Below are positions 48,847-59,850 of a stretch of DNA of 64,000 bases, one piece after another. The notes under the pieces are model-generated. The model saw only the letters and a program-made list of their open reading frames with translations, was not told where the DNA came from and did no database searches. Every line of letters starts with the position of its first letter. Position 1 is the first letter of the stretch. The stretch comes from Lycium barbarum (lineage: Eukaryota; Streptophyta; Magnoliopsida; Solanales; Solanaceae). Position numbers and translations under genes: made by a program. The stretch is from assembly GCF_019175385.1 (NCBI RefSeq), contig NC_083337.1:22514385-22578384 (forward strand), in the 5' to 3' direction.

Positions 48847-51800
48847 GTTCATCCTCAGAGTGTCTACAAACCGTGTCTAGTAGAGTCTTGTTTATCGGTG
48901 TGTTGTGCACCACATCTATAAACAGGAAGCTACAGGACATTTAGGATGTTACCTTTCTTTCATAGCTAAGATCGTACGATAGAGCCCAGCCGTAGGAAAT
49001 AAAATTCCTTATACTAACCTTTGATTTCAGCTAAAGAACAACATCGTCAGAAGGAAGCAACTGATGATATTGGCAGTTACAAAGTACACAGGTAAGTAAC
49101 GGTGCGAAAGAGGTATATGGGATAAGGTAGGAATATTGAAATATGATTGGAATGTAAAGTTGGAGGACGAGAGAGTAGCTGGATAGGAAAGTATAACAGA
49201 ACAGATCGTTGAAGGATCAGGTACGTCTCGAGGTGCGATATGTGAGGTAAGTCCCGACACCTTTATACTTTTTTCTGGAAATCGGGAGCCCTGTATGGTT
49301 ATGATGCGATATGATATATGCGTATATATGTTGGCCCTGTGAGGCATTGTTGGTATTTCCTGCGTGCAGGTTCTGGGATAGTAAGAAATACAGAGGAAAC
49401 TCTGCCCAAATTTTCCCAGAAATAGGAAAAAAAAGGAGAGAGTGAGATATAAGTTCATAATATGTCTTGAAAATTGATACTGATAGGGTAAATTTATTAT
49501 GTTGGATTAAAGCTTTAAGAGATACCCTCCATGTAATTCGTAAGAGGCACCATTCTTACTTGGGAAAGTTTATTTTGAAAAAGCATATATGAGCAGCAAG
49601 TTTGGAATTCATTTGGACGGACCAGAATACTTTCCAACCACATTTTGCCTTAGAAAAGCTCATGTTGAAGGGTAAAAATGTCTAGTAATTAAGTTTCACT
49701 TTTATTGAAAAGTACAAAGCATACAACCAGTAGTTTATGAACTAAATGATTAGTTCACGACTCAAGAATAAACCTGGAGGTAAATCATGTGAATCAAGCA
49801 CTAAGAAGTCCTGTGGTGCTTTTCGGATTCTAGTTCTCTTCTAGTGGTGGTTGGAGAATTCTTCATAGTAAAATTTCATTAGTTCTTAACCAACTAATTG
49901 GAGATGGAATTTGTAGAAGGAAAGCTTAAACTTGTGGGTTGTCTTAGATCATGTGTTTCATGTGTTGTTGATGAAATGCTTGGATGATTCGGAAGGACTT
50001 GTGATACTAAGGGATGATTTAGAAAAGGCTGGCAAATCTTAATAGAGTATTATATTGAGGTACCACTGAATTGACAAGCAGGGATAAAATACGACGAGTT
50101 TACAGTTAAAAGGAGTGGTAGAATGATTGAGAAACAAGTATGGGGGAGGAAGAGTTATGACAAATTATGAAGGTATTGATAAGACAGCATGTGAGATATT
50201 ATGGGTAAGATTGATCAGAAAGGGTGAAGGGTTAAGTACGCCTAGTCCACGGAGTGTAATTAAAAACATAGTGAGAATCGTGAATAAGATTAAGAAGTGT
50301 TACGTTATAGGATGGATTACGAACAGGATGTAATGTGAATACCATAAGGATTGCTATAGAAATGAGTAAAGCCTAGCAAGGAAGTAACTAAAGAATACGA
50401 TGAGATTAGTGTGAAACGGAAAAGCAAATGTAGAATGAATAAGAAAGACTTACAAAGTTCTATAGGGAAAGTTCAGAATAAAAGTCAAGTGGTAACGGAA
50501 GTGGAAGAGAGCACAAGAAGAGAAGGAGTTAATAGAAGGAAGGAGATAAGAAGAAAGCGAGTGGGATTACAGTGTAGCGATGCGTTAGGACGTGTATAGC
50601 TAGGAAAACGAGTAAAATAAGCGACAGAATTGTGAAAGACCAACCTAAAGAAAGGTGAGCAACGAGAAAGAATGAGTGCCAGAAACGTCTGGGATGATAA
50701 GAACAAATAGAGATGAACAAAATATGTTTCGAAAATGAGAAAGGGTTTATGTAGAAGTAGTGTTTTCCGAAGGATATAGGAGTAGCATGAGATTCCTCGT
50801 GCACAGAATAAAAGATGGACATAGACTGGAGAAATGAAAAGGAATACTAAAGGAAGTACTCAAGACGGACGTAAATAATTGAGTACGAGTATGAAATAAA
50901 ACAGGAAAACATATAGCTATGGACTTAAAGGTGTAGTATGACGAGAAGGTGATAAGACAAGACCACTCTTAAGACGAGTTTGATATGATTTTGAGTAAGT
51001 TAGAAGCTAACGTTGGTTATACAACAAGGGTGAAAGAGCGTAAGGCATAAAGGAGTACTGCATGTGTATGACTTCACCTCAGAAAATGGTGAAATCCTTA
51101 AAGGACAAGGACTGTAGATTTGCGAAACTACTGATGCATTGTGAGTTTACTAGAGGAAACAGGTGATATCCATTGGGATAAAGATAGTGTCATAAGAAAG
51201 CTTGGGACACTTATCACCAGAATATAAGTGCTATCGAATGGGGAATTTGAAACGATTATAAGCACTAGCTAATTACTGATTGGAATGTGGCTTTGGATAA
51301 ATTGCTACATTAATTATATTACTCGAGTACCAACCATCAGATGAGATTTTGTACAATATATCGAGAGTTCTCATTGCCCCGTGATTGTGTTGGAGTTTCA
51401 TAATCTAAGTCATAGATGATATAAAGGAAGACGTGGATATGGTGCAGTATACCAAATGTACTGGAAAATAATCATATGAATTTGAAAATTGGAAATGGGG
51501 ACATAGAGTGGAATATAAATAGATAATGATGTGAATACACCAAAAAGGGGGAAAGCGGATGAGCGAAATGCAAGTGTAAGATGAAATCAACTGACATCGC
51601 AACACGTTTAATGTGAATACTTAAACTTCAAGTGAGATCCCATGCTAAAACAAGTTAGTGAGATTTGAAGGCAGCAATAAACAAATAGAAGCCAAGACGG
51701 TATTTGAGACAGTGCTGAGAATTATTGGTATGACATCAGAAGGTGAAGGCTTATAAAAAGGAAGAATACGACAAGAAAATGGTAACGAGTAACTTAAAAG

Positions 51801-53102
51801 ATATTATACAGGATAGCAAGGCTATACTGGATTAGAGGTTAAGATGTTGACAATGAAGTTAATGGCTAATGATATTATGACACATAAGTAGCAAAGGAAA
51901 AAAGGGTAGGAAATCTCTCTTATAGTAGGATATGAGAAAACCAAATGGTGAATAGAGGACAGGAAAGGAGTATGGCGAAATAGACAGCAAATGAGTGCTA
52001 GTACAATAAGATAAGTAGAGCAGAATAAGCCAGGAGAAGGAAAGACTATGACTAAGATTGGATGCACTTCGTACAAATTGTACAAGAATAGTTATTCAAC
52101 CTACGAATAGTTGTATGCTAAGAATGAGACCAAGTAGGTACTTGATAAGGAGAGTAAGAATTCAGTAACAACAATGTGGTTGCAATATTTTGGGTACACC
52201 AAAGAAAGTGTAAGATGGTTTGAAGCAAAACTACAAAGATGAAATTAGTACTGGGGGCAAAAGCCATAGTTGAGCCTTGATATCAATTGAAAGATATAAG
52301 AGAAGAATATAGGGTCTGCATAAAGACTAGCGAGGCAATGCTAAGGTATTTTCCGGGCTGACTTGAGCACCTCCACATACCCGTATAAAGATTGCAATAA
52401 GATGTGTGATAGGAGGACTAAGAGAAAATTTGAGTAAAGGGGGAATAGCATAGTTTGAGTCAAAAATAGAGAAACGACACGGGATAATATGCCTAGAGTA
52501 TTGCCAGTTAGGGTAAAGGGAATTATGAAATGATTTAACCGAGATAATCAGAATGAGCGGGTTACTGGTTACTGGATGACAGTAAAGTTATAAGATGAGG
52601 GGACCCTAGCGCTAATTGATAGCCAACCCTATAGATCCAGATCAAGGGGTAAAAGCAAGTGATAGTTAAAGACCTTCAAAAGAAAGTCAGAAAGTGACAC
52701 ATGATGCTGAGGATTCCAGAATACGGACTGCCACAGCGGAGTAAAACAAGGATATTGGATTACAAAAATGTTACCCTCTGGGAAATTTCGTTTTACTCGT
52801 AGAACCTGCGAAGGGTCCACCGGTTACCAGAGGCATGCGATGCTCCAGGGATATTAAAGTCTAATAAACCGACGAGGGACGTCTGCGCGTTATAAAAATC
52901 ATATTTCAAGATTGAGAGGTATGATAAAGGGAACGATACCTTAAGGGAATAACTAAGGAGAAGACGAAGTCAAGTTAAGACTAAGCGTACAAGGAAGAAA
53001 GTAAGATTTCAGCAGAAGAGCTCGCAATACAACTGACAACCAACTGTGAAATAAAGAGAAGAGTAAAGACAATGACGTGCAATTATTACCTCGGGAAGCA
53101 AC
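48847..53102 (+). other. L internal region, no recognisable coding
   Basis: The plus strand is purine-rich and C-poor for over 3 kb. The longest open frame (49027-49458, minus strand, 143 codons) overlaps this composition bias and contains no known domain. At 49394-49420 there is a copy of the GAAACTCTGCCC box that is otherwise confined to LTRs. I see no gag capsid block, zinc knuckle, DSG, YIDD or integrase motif. Confidence 0.75.
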
Positions 53103-56100
53103 TGTCACGACCCAACCCCGTGGGCCGCGACCAGTGCCCTAACTGGGCACCTATACATACCCGATACCCAAATTAGCATATTAACAAAATAATATAATAA
53201 TAATATTAGTGGACGCTACAGAATTTAACAGAAAATCAGACTTGGCACACATAGGCCGATAAGGCCATCATAGAACAAAGTATCCCAAACATATGTACAG
53301 AACCCACACAGATGTATCCACAGACCTCTACAGAACATATCATAATCATAAGACGGGACAGGGCCCCGTCATACCCAGAACAATGTACATATCCAGATAG
53401 CAGTGACAGACTGTACCAAAAAGATGGGCTCTGTAGAAGAGAGCGCCCCAAAATAGCAGAAATGGGATCCTAAACGTGCGGATCAGCAAACCTGTCGTCT
53501 GTACCTGCGCGGCATGAAAACGCAGCCCCCGAAGAAAGGGGGTCAGTACGAAGTATGTACTGAATATATAAAGCGGAATCACAGAAGTCAAATCATAATG
53601 ATTACAGAAAATGAGTACAAAATCCAGAGTGTCAAATGCATATTTCCAAATCAGACAGAATGTGTACAGAAACATATGTCATATCATATCCGGTCCCTGC
53701 CACGGGACTCGGCAGACAGAACGTGGTCACCCTCCCGACACTGGTGCCACAATACAGAGGAATCAGAAAAGGGGGTGTGGCCCCGTATCATAAAATGTCA
53801 TATCAGAATGGCCATAACAGATCAGATCAGAATAGGCGGACATGGCACATCATACTCCACAGACCCATGTACGCGTATACCTGCCCCCTCACATCGGGGC
53901 GCGGCGAACAATGCAGAGAATCACGCTTGACAACATATCCTGGCCCGGGCTCAGTGTGGGGAACATTGGGACATCCACGAATGGAGTAGTGAGAAACTAA
54001 TGCAATTTAAAAATATCATAAATGTTTTCAAAGACTCGATGAAGCGTAGCAAAGACAAACAAATCAAATGGAGTCGGACGGAATCAGAATTAATACAATT
54101 CGGATATCATAATAATTTACAGAAATATAACCTCCCTGAAGTCATTCCGAGTGTCAAAATAATTTATAAGATTTAATATAATATTTAAAATAATATTCTT
54201 TATGCGATTAGTAGGGTAATCAAAACATTTTTTTCAAAAATCGCTTAAAAAGTAAGCTTTAGCAAATTAGGGGCAAAACCGGAAATAGTGGGCCCGCCTC
54301 GGGACAAATAAGGCGGCGGGCTCAAATTATGCCCTCTAAGCTTATGGTATCACCTAAAAAGGTTCTACAAACATCCTATGACTTTCCAAGTAGTTTAGAA
54401 CAAAATTGCATAATTCCAAGAAATAGCGTATTAAAATGGTTCAATTCTACTGAAGGAAAAACTAAAATTTTGTCTTGCGGATTCCGAGGGCCAAGAGGTC
54501 CTTCGAGGCCCGGATCCGACCCTAACACACTAAGGGCATGCCAAGGGAAGAAATAGGGTTGCTTTACATACCTTTCACGCTCCTTAAGCCTTTCCAAATT
54601 CACTTCCCGTTTCGTCGAAAAACTGCAATTGGTCAAGTTTACCAATTGTAAGCTATGAATACCAAAGTTCCAACTTAATGCATATTTGGCTACCGAAATT
54701 TCGGCAGCACTTCCCCTATACATATAGCACCCCGAGAATTCAACTCGGCTATAAATCATCAACAACAACCCAAACGACAACAACAATATCAACAATGAAC
54801 ATTAAAAACATAAATATCCTTCAACTAGTCATTTTTCTCACAAGTTGACATAATCTTCAATTCAACCCAACTTTCAACTAAGATCAATAATTTCACATTC
54901 AACAACAATCATGATCATCACCATATAGTTCTAGAAACATTTCATATCGTTTTCCTCAAGATATACACTCGATATACATAATATACAACTTTCCGCCAAA
55001 GTCATAACTTATGCAACACATCAAATCTTTGGCATACAACTTCATAACAAGTTTCCAACTTCCAAATTCATCAATGATCATCACTATTAGCAACCAAACA
55101 ACTTCATTTCCTTAATGTCGGAAAATCATACTAAAACGACATAAGTTTCTACATTCCAATTCAATACAAACTTATATCATTCTAACTTCATTTACATATC
55201 AAGCATTACAACAACACTCCAATACACTAAACAACTTAATTCATTTCTATTCCAAATGCAATATACCACACGGCCATATGCTTATTTTCCCATATCAACT
55301 AAATTCATCCAACTTTCAATTCCCATATGCATTTCATCACAATCACAACTAGAATATAACATGAATTCTATACATTTTGGCTATACAACATATATATACA
55401 CACGGCTACACCTCCAATTCCAAACCCACATTACAAACTTCCATTTTTCCATACAATCAATACATTTCTACATACTACAACACAATCAAAACTTCATAAC
55501 ACAATAAAAAGGTAGAAATTCTTACCTTTTCTTCAAGTCTTCTTCACTTGAACTTGTGTTCACTTTGAGGATTCTAATGCTCCCCACTCCAAACCAACTA
55601 TACCAAGTTACAAAGGAACCTTGACTTAGTAGGAAAATCACAAGAAATGAATTTTTGGAGCAATATTTTTGGTGGCTATTTTTCTAAGCCAAACCCGAAA
55701 CCCTCTTGGTTTTTTGCTCTTGTTCTTGACTTCTTTCTTGCTTATTTTTCTTGAATGTTCTAATGCATATAATGAAGACTTTAGGATTCTTATATTAATT
55801 GTCACATGATCATGCACATGACTAATTAATTGGGCTTGGATCAAGACCTTATGTTAATTAATCACATGGAAATTTAATACAAAATTTTGGGCTTGGGCCA
55901 CTATGGCCGGCCACTACAATGCATTGGGCCTTAAATTCCATTCCATTATTTTTGGCCCAATGACTTATAGTCCACGTTTTGTAATTCTCGAAACTAATTT
56001 CCAAAATTCCAAAATTGCCCTTAGCCTTGTCTCACACTTTCATGACTCTATTCTTTCATGCATAACTCCTATGTCCAACAAAATATCAAATTTGACCTTA

Positions 56101-56164
56101 TATCTCAAGAATCCAATATAATTCAAGTTTTTTTTTAAAACGTGTGAAAACACGGGATATAACA
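53103..56164 (-). mobile_element. K2: solo LTR of the K family, minus orientation, TSD gcaac
   Basis: It starts TGTCACGACCC and ends GGGATATAACA, 3,062 bp, flanked by gcaac at 53098-53102 and 56165-56169. It has the same layout as K: GC hairpin (53352-53370, perfect), CAGTAC hairpin (53544-53562, perfect), GC-rich repeat units (53690-53960), donor-like AGGTATGTAAAGC on the minus strand (54564-54575), GGCAGCACTTCC box (54694-54716) and donor-like AAAAGGTAAGAA on the minus strand (55519-55530). No coding capacity. Open frames on both strands (for example 53514-53930) match no family. Confidence 0.95.
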
Positions 56165-56169
56165 GCAAC

Positions 56170-56354
56170 AGAAAGAGGAAATATTACAGGAATGACTATG
56201 TATAGATCTGGAATGCGTTATAGTGAATTATAGCGAATCGACAAATAGAAGAAGTATGTGTAGGCTATAATTAAATAAGAGAACACTTGAGTAAATATTG
56301 GGAGTTCAGGACCAGTTTAACATTCGAGGACGAATGTTCTAAAGGGGGGAAGGA
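56170..56354 (+). other. L internal end with palindrome and polypurine tract
   Basis: The palindrome CATTCG-AGGA-CGAATG at 56321-56336 is followed by the purine tract AAAGGGGGGAAGGA (56341-56354), flush with the 3' LTR. The rest resembles the purine-rich L interior. Confidence 0.9.
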
Positions 56355-57843
56355 TGTTATACCCCGTATTTTTATACGTCGAATTATTCGCAAGCAAATC
56401 GACTCAAGTTGGAGGTGGAATTATTTTCGGACATGAAATACGAACCTTTAATTTTAAATTTAAATTAGAACATAAATTGTTTATAACTTTTACTTAGTAT
56501 AAAAATATTATTGGAAATTAGGGATTAATTAATTGTGATTATATTACTAAATAAGAATTAGTAATTAATTAATTAATTTTTTTAATTGTGGGCCCCACCC
56601 GTTTTAAATATAAAAAATAAAAAAACAAATCAGCAAAATATTTGATGAGTCATGGAGGGGGTCAGCACGTGTCATTTTGGGAAGATGCCATATATATATG
56701 GAGTTGGATGAACAAGTTAGGGGTTGATCTTTCATTTTACAAGTTGAAATTTAGAAGAAAAAAAAACTTGCAACAATTTCCATGGCTGCTCGGCCAGCCA
56801 GGGATGGAGGAAAAATATTTTTGGTTATATGTTGTGATCATGTTTCAAGTGAATCACAAGTTCAAGGAGGTGATAACAACGTTGGATATTGAATCGGGGA
56901 AGAAGAAATTGCGAAATTGAAGCAATTAAGAGTAGAAGTTCCTCCGAGAAAATTAAGGTAAGATTTTCTTATTTTGTGGTGTAATTGTGTTAATAGTATT
57001 GTAATGGAATTATTAAAATTGGATTGGACGAAATTGGAAGTAAGAAAATGCATAAAATTGATGTTATAGGAAATTGTGGGTTGAAATGGATTTAGAGAAG
57101 TTGTTGGGTTGTTGGAATTGTTATGGGCTGAATTGTGAGAATTTTAGATGCATATCTCTGATGTTGGTATTTCTGTGTTAATAGGAAAATAATGGGAAAT
57201 TCGGGTTAGGCGAATATATAGGGGAAATGCTGCCCGATTTTCGTTAAGTCCTTAATAATGAAAAGCCCTAAACGAGAATGTATAAGTTAAAGAATAAGTT
57301 CTATAAGCGATGGGCTACGGATTCACGAACTAGAGAGTGTAGTTACTAATGATAACGTTCCTTTTATATTAAATAGGCTAAAGGGGCAACTAAGCGAACA
57401 GTTTTCCGATTAGTCGTCAACAGGTATGTAAAGTTAACCCTTCTTTCTTTTTGGCATGATCTTTATGAAACGAACAGACGATGTGTATATGGTTCCAAAG
57501 AAATTCCTATTCTTAGAGCCACTAGGATGGCTAATGTTCTTGATTCCCAGAACTTACTTTATTATGTTTTGATACGTACATATGGTTCAAGAGTTCTATT
57601 TTGATATAATTCATAGTGACATTCGAAAGGTATTTGATATGACTATTGTCTCGATTTGCAAATGATGGTTCGTTTTGATTATTCCATTGAGTCTCAGATA
57701 TGATTTAAATTGCATATAGTTGGTCACTACTTTGCTCGTGCGTGCCTCAATATGTCTTTCACTGAGTCCCGGGCCAGGACACGTTTTCGTGCACAGTTTC
57801 ACTGCATTGTTCACCGAGTCCCTCACTAGAAGGCCGGGACACG

Positions 57844-57903
<60 letters not shown>

Positions 57904-58780
57904 ATATGATGATATGATGATATGATGACATGTTATGGCGGCCAGGAGGGCATATGATGACTTTATTCACCGAGTCCCTCACTAGAGGGCCGGGTACGGT
58001 ATATATATGTATATGATGATGATATGATTATGTCACCGAGTCCCATAATGGGCCGGGTATGATATATAATATTGACATGCATGATTTATGTTTCAAAGCC
58101 AAGTGTTTTGGTATTCTGGACATTGTACTTGTTTTCTGTACTCCTTATTTCAGTTATGCTCCTTTTTACTGTATTTCATGCTTTATATACTCAGTACATA
58201 TTCCGTACTGACCCCCTTTCTTCGGGGGGCTGCGTTTCATGCCCGCAGGTACAAATAGTCGGTTTGGTGACCCTTCAGCATAGGACTTCTACTCAGCTAT
58301 CTTGGAGAGCTCCGTTGTTCCGAGGTTTAGACTTTTAGTACAAATCGTATGATATATATATATATGTATATGTTATCCAGGGGTACGACGGGGCCCTGTC
58401 CCGTCATATTTTTCTATTCGTACTCTTAGAGGTCTGTAGACATACGTGTGGGTTGTGTATAAGTTCTGTTCAGCTGCGTCTATACGATGTGCTATGATAT
58501 GATGTCCGTCTGTAGTGGCAGCCTTGCCGGCTTGCTTATGACATGATATTGATGTGTAGTGGCAGCCTTGTCGGCTTGCGTATCATTTTATGAATTGATC
58601 TGTTGTGACTCCTCAGGAGACAATTTATCTGAATATACATATATGATGACGCTATGAACTTTCGGAGTTCTTTTGTAAAGTTCCATATTGTTCGTAGTTT
58701 CAGTTGACTATATCTGATAGGTATGTATACGGGTGTCCAGGTCGGGCACTAGTCATGGCCTACAGGGTTGGGTCGTGACA
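56355..58780 (+). mobile_element. L 3' LTR
   Basis: The 2,426-bp LTR is nearly identical to the 5' LTR. The main differences are the longer TA tract (57845-57899) and extra GATATGAT units just after it. The hairpins are at 58192-58210 and 58387-58405. The open frame 56642-56920 corresponds to the one in the 5' LTR, but its N-terminus is in another frame because of small insertions, which argues against coding. Confidence 0.95.
57845..57899. repeat. (TA)n tract in L 3' LTR
   Basis: A 55-bp TA tract, about nine units longer than in the 5' LTR, followed by tandem GATATGAT units. Confidence 0.9.
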
Positions 58781-58785
58781 GGGAG

Positions 58786-59327
58786 GTCCTGTGTTGACCG
58801 GGGATGAGCATGATTTATTTTGGAGGTTCACTAAGATGAAGCCTCCAGAGTTCTTCGGCACTGAGGTTGAGGATGCTTACGAGTTCATTATGGACTTTCA
58901 TGAGAGGCTCCATAAGATGGGGAAAATAGAGAAATATGGTGTGGACTTTGTGACGTTCTAGCTCTTGGGCGATGCCAAGTTATGGTTGAGGGATTTTGTA
59001 GAGTGTAGGCCAGCGGGATCACCTTAGTTGACTCGGACTCAGTTCTATCAGGTATTTCTAGACATGTATGTTCCTCGTACTTTGAGGGACCACAGGCTTG
59101 ATTAGTTCAACCATATTGAGCAAGGTAATTTTTCTGTGGCTGCTTATGAGGCATGATTCCATTTGTTTTCTCCCTATGCCCTCCAGCTTGTACCTACCGA
59201 GGAGGAGGGGGTTAGGAGATTTGTGAAGGGGATAAACACAACTCTTCAGTTGTTAGGTCTTAAGATTGCACCAACAGGTGCTTCCTTTCAGGAAGGGGTG
59301 GATCATGTAAGGATTGTCGAGGGAGAA
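58786..59327 (+). pseudogene. D gag: capsid part
   Basis: The plus strand reads [20 protein letters not shown], then [21 protein letters not shown], a stop, LLGDAKLWLRDFVECRPAGSP, a stop, LTRTQFYQVFLDMYVPRTLRD, NHIEQGNFSVAAYEA and the conserved end RRFVKGINTTLQLLGLKIA. This is the retrotransposon Gag domain that builds the particle. Four in-frame stops are visible. It continues after M at 61917. Confidence 0.92.
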
Positions 59328-59550
59328 TGTTACACCTCGGAAAATCTTCTGTTGGTACGCAGGTGAATGATCTAGTGAGGAGTACGAGTATACGATATTT
59401 TCATAAGTAAGAAACAACGTTTGACGACCCTAAGTAAGATTCTGAAGGCAATTGCAATAAGAGATAGGTTATGCTCCACAAAGACTAATTATAGGTTTTG
59501 AAAATGTGAAAAGTTGCAGGTTTGCATTCTAGCCAGTTGCACGTAAAACG

Positions 59551-59813
59551 AAATATGGACCGTAAAGTGGTATACGGCCCGTAAACTTCCATGTCATATT
59601 TTGGCTTCCAGAACTTCAACTTTCTGCCAAATGAGCAAATGGTTAAATACGACCCAAAATACCAACCGTAAAGTGGTTTACGGCCCGTAAACTGTGTCCG
59701 TAAATCACCACGTCTCAGCCTGAGTTTCCAGTTCTGATATGATTAAACACGACCACGAAGGACGGTCCGTAAACTAGAATACGGACCGTAAACCAAGTTT
59801 ACGACCACTGTGC
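59551..59813. repeat. Palindrome cluster in U3 of LTR M
   Basis: GTTTACGGCCCGTAAAC at 59676-59692 is perfect. Related copies with ACGGCCCGTAAAC (59574-59586), GACGGTCCGTAAAC and ACGGACCGTAAACC (59761-59793) occur nearby. The cluster ends about 30 bp before the TATA-like box. Confidence 0.88.
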
Positions 59814-59840
59814 TGTTCATTTAAGATCAGATTTTGGGTT

Positions 59841-59850
59841 ATTAAATAAG
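59841..59850 (+). promoter_or_regulatory. Candidate TATA box of LTR M
   Basis: ATTAAATAAG follows the palindrome cluster, at the same relative place as in J and F. Confidence 0.4.

Larger units (their letters stand above)
46441..58780 (+). mobile_element. Element L: large non-autonomous LTR element, plus strand, TSD gggag
   Basis: The element has both LTRs (46441-48829 and 56355-58780), a Met-tRNA primer site and a polypurine tract, and is flanked by gggag at 46436-46440 and 58781-58785. Removing K2, the internal region is about 4.5 kb and shows no gag, protease, RT or integrase motif in any frame. This fits a large retrotransposon derivative that uses enzymes of related chromoviruses. LTR divergence is low by eye, so it is among the youngest insertions. 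Confidence 0.93.

Noticed and set aside
49027..49458. 143-codon minus-strand open frame in L as a host gene
   Set aside because: It lies antisense to a purine-rich interior that lacks C on the plus strand, which depletes stops by composition. No motif or gene context supports it.
53514..53989. Overlapping open frames of 117-138 codons in K2
   Set aside because: They fall in GC-rich repeats of an LTR, in several frames at once, with no counterpart preserved in K.
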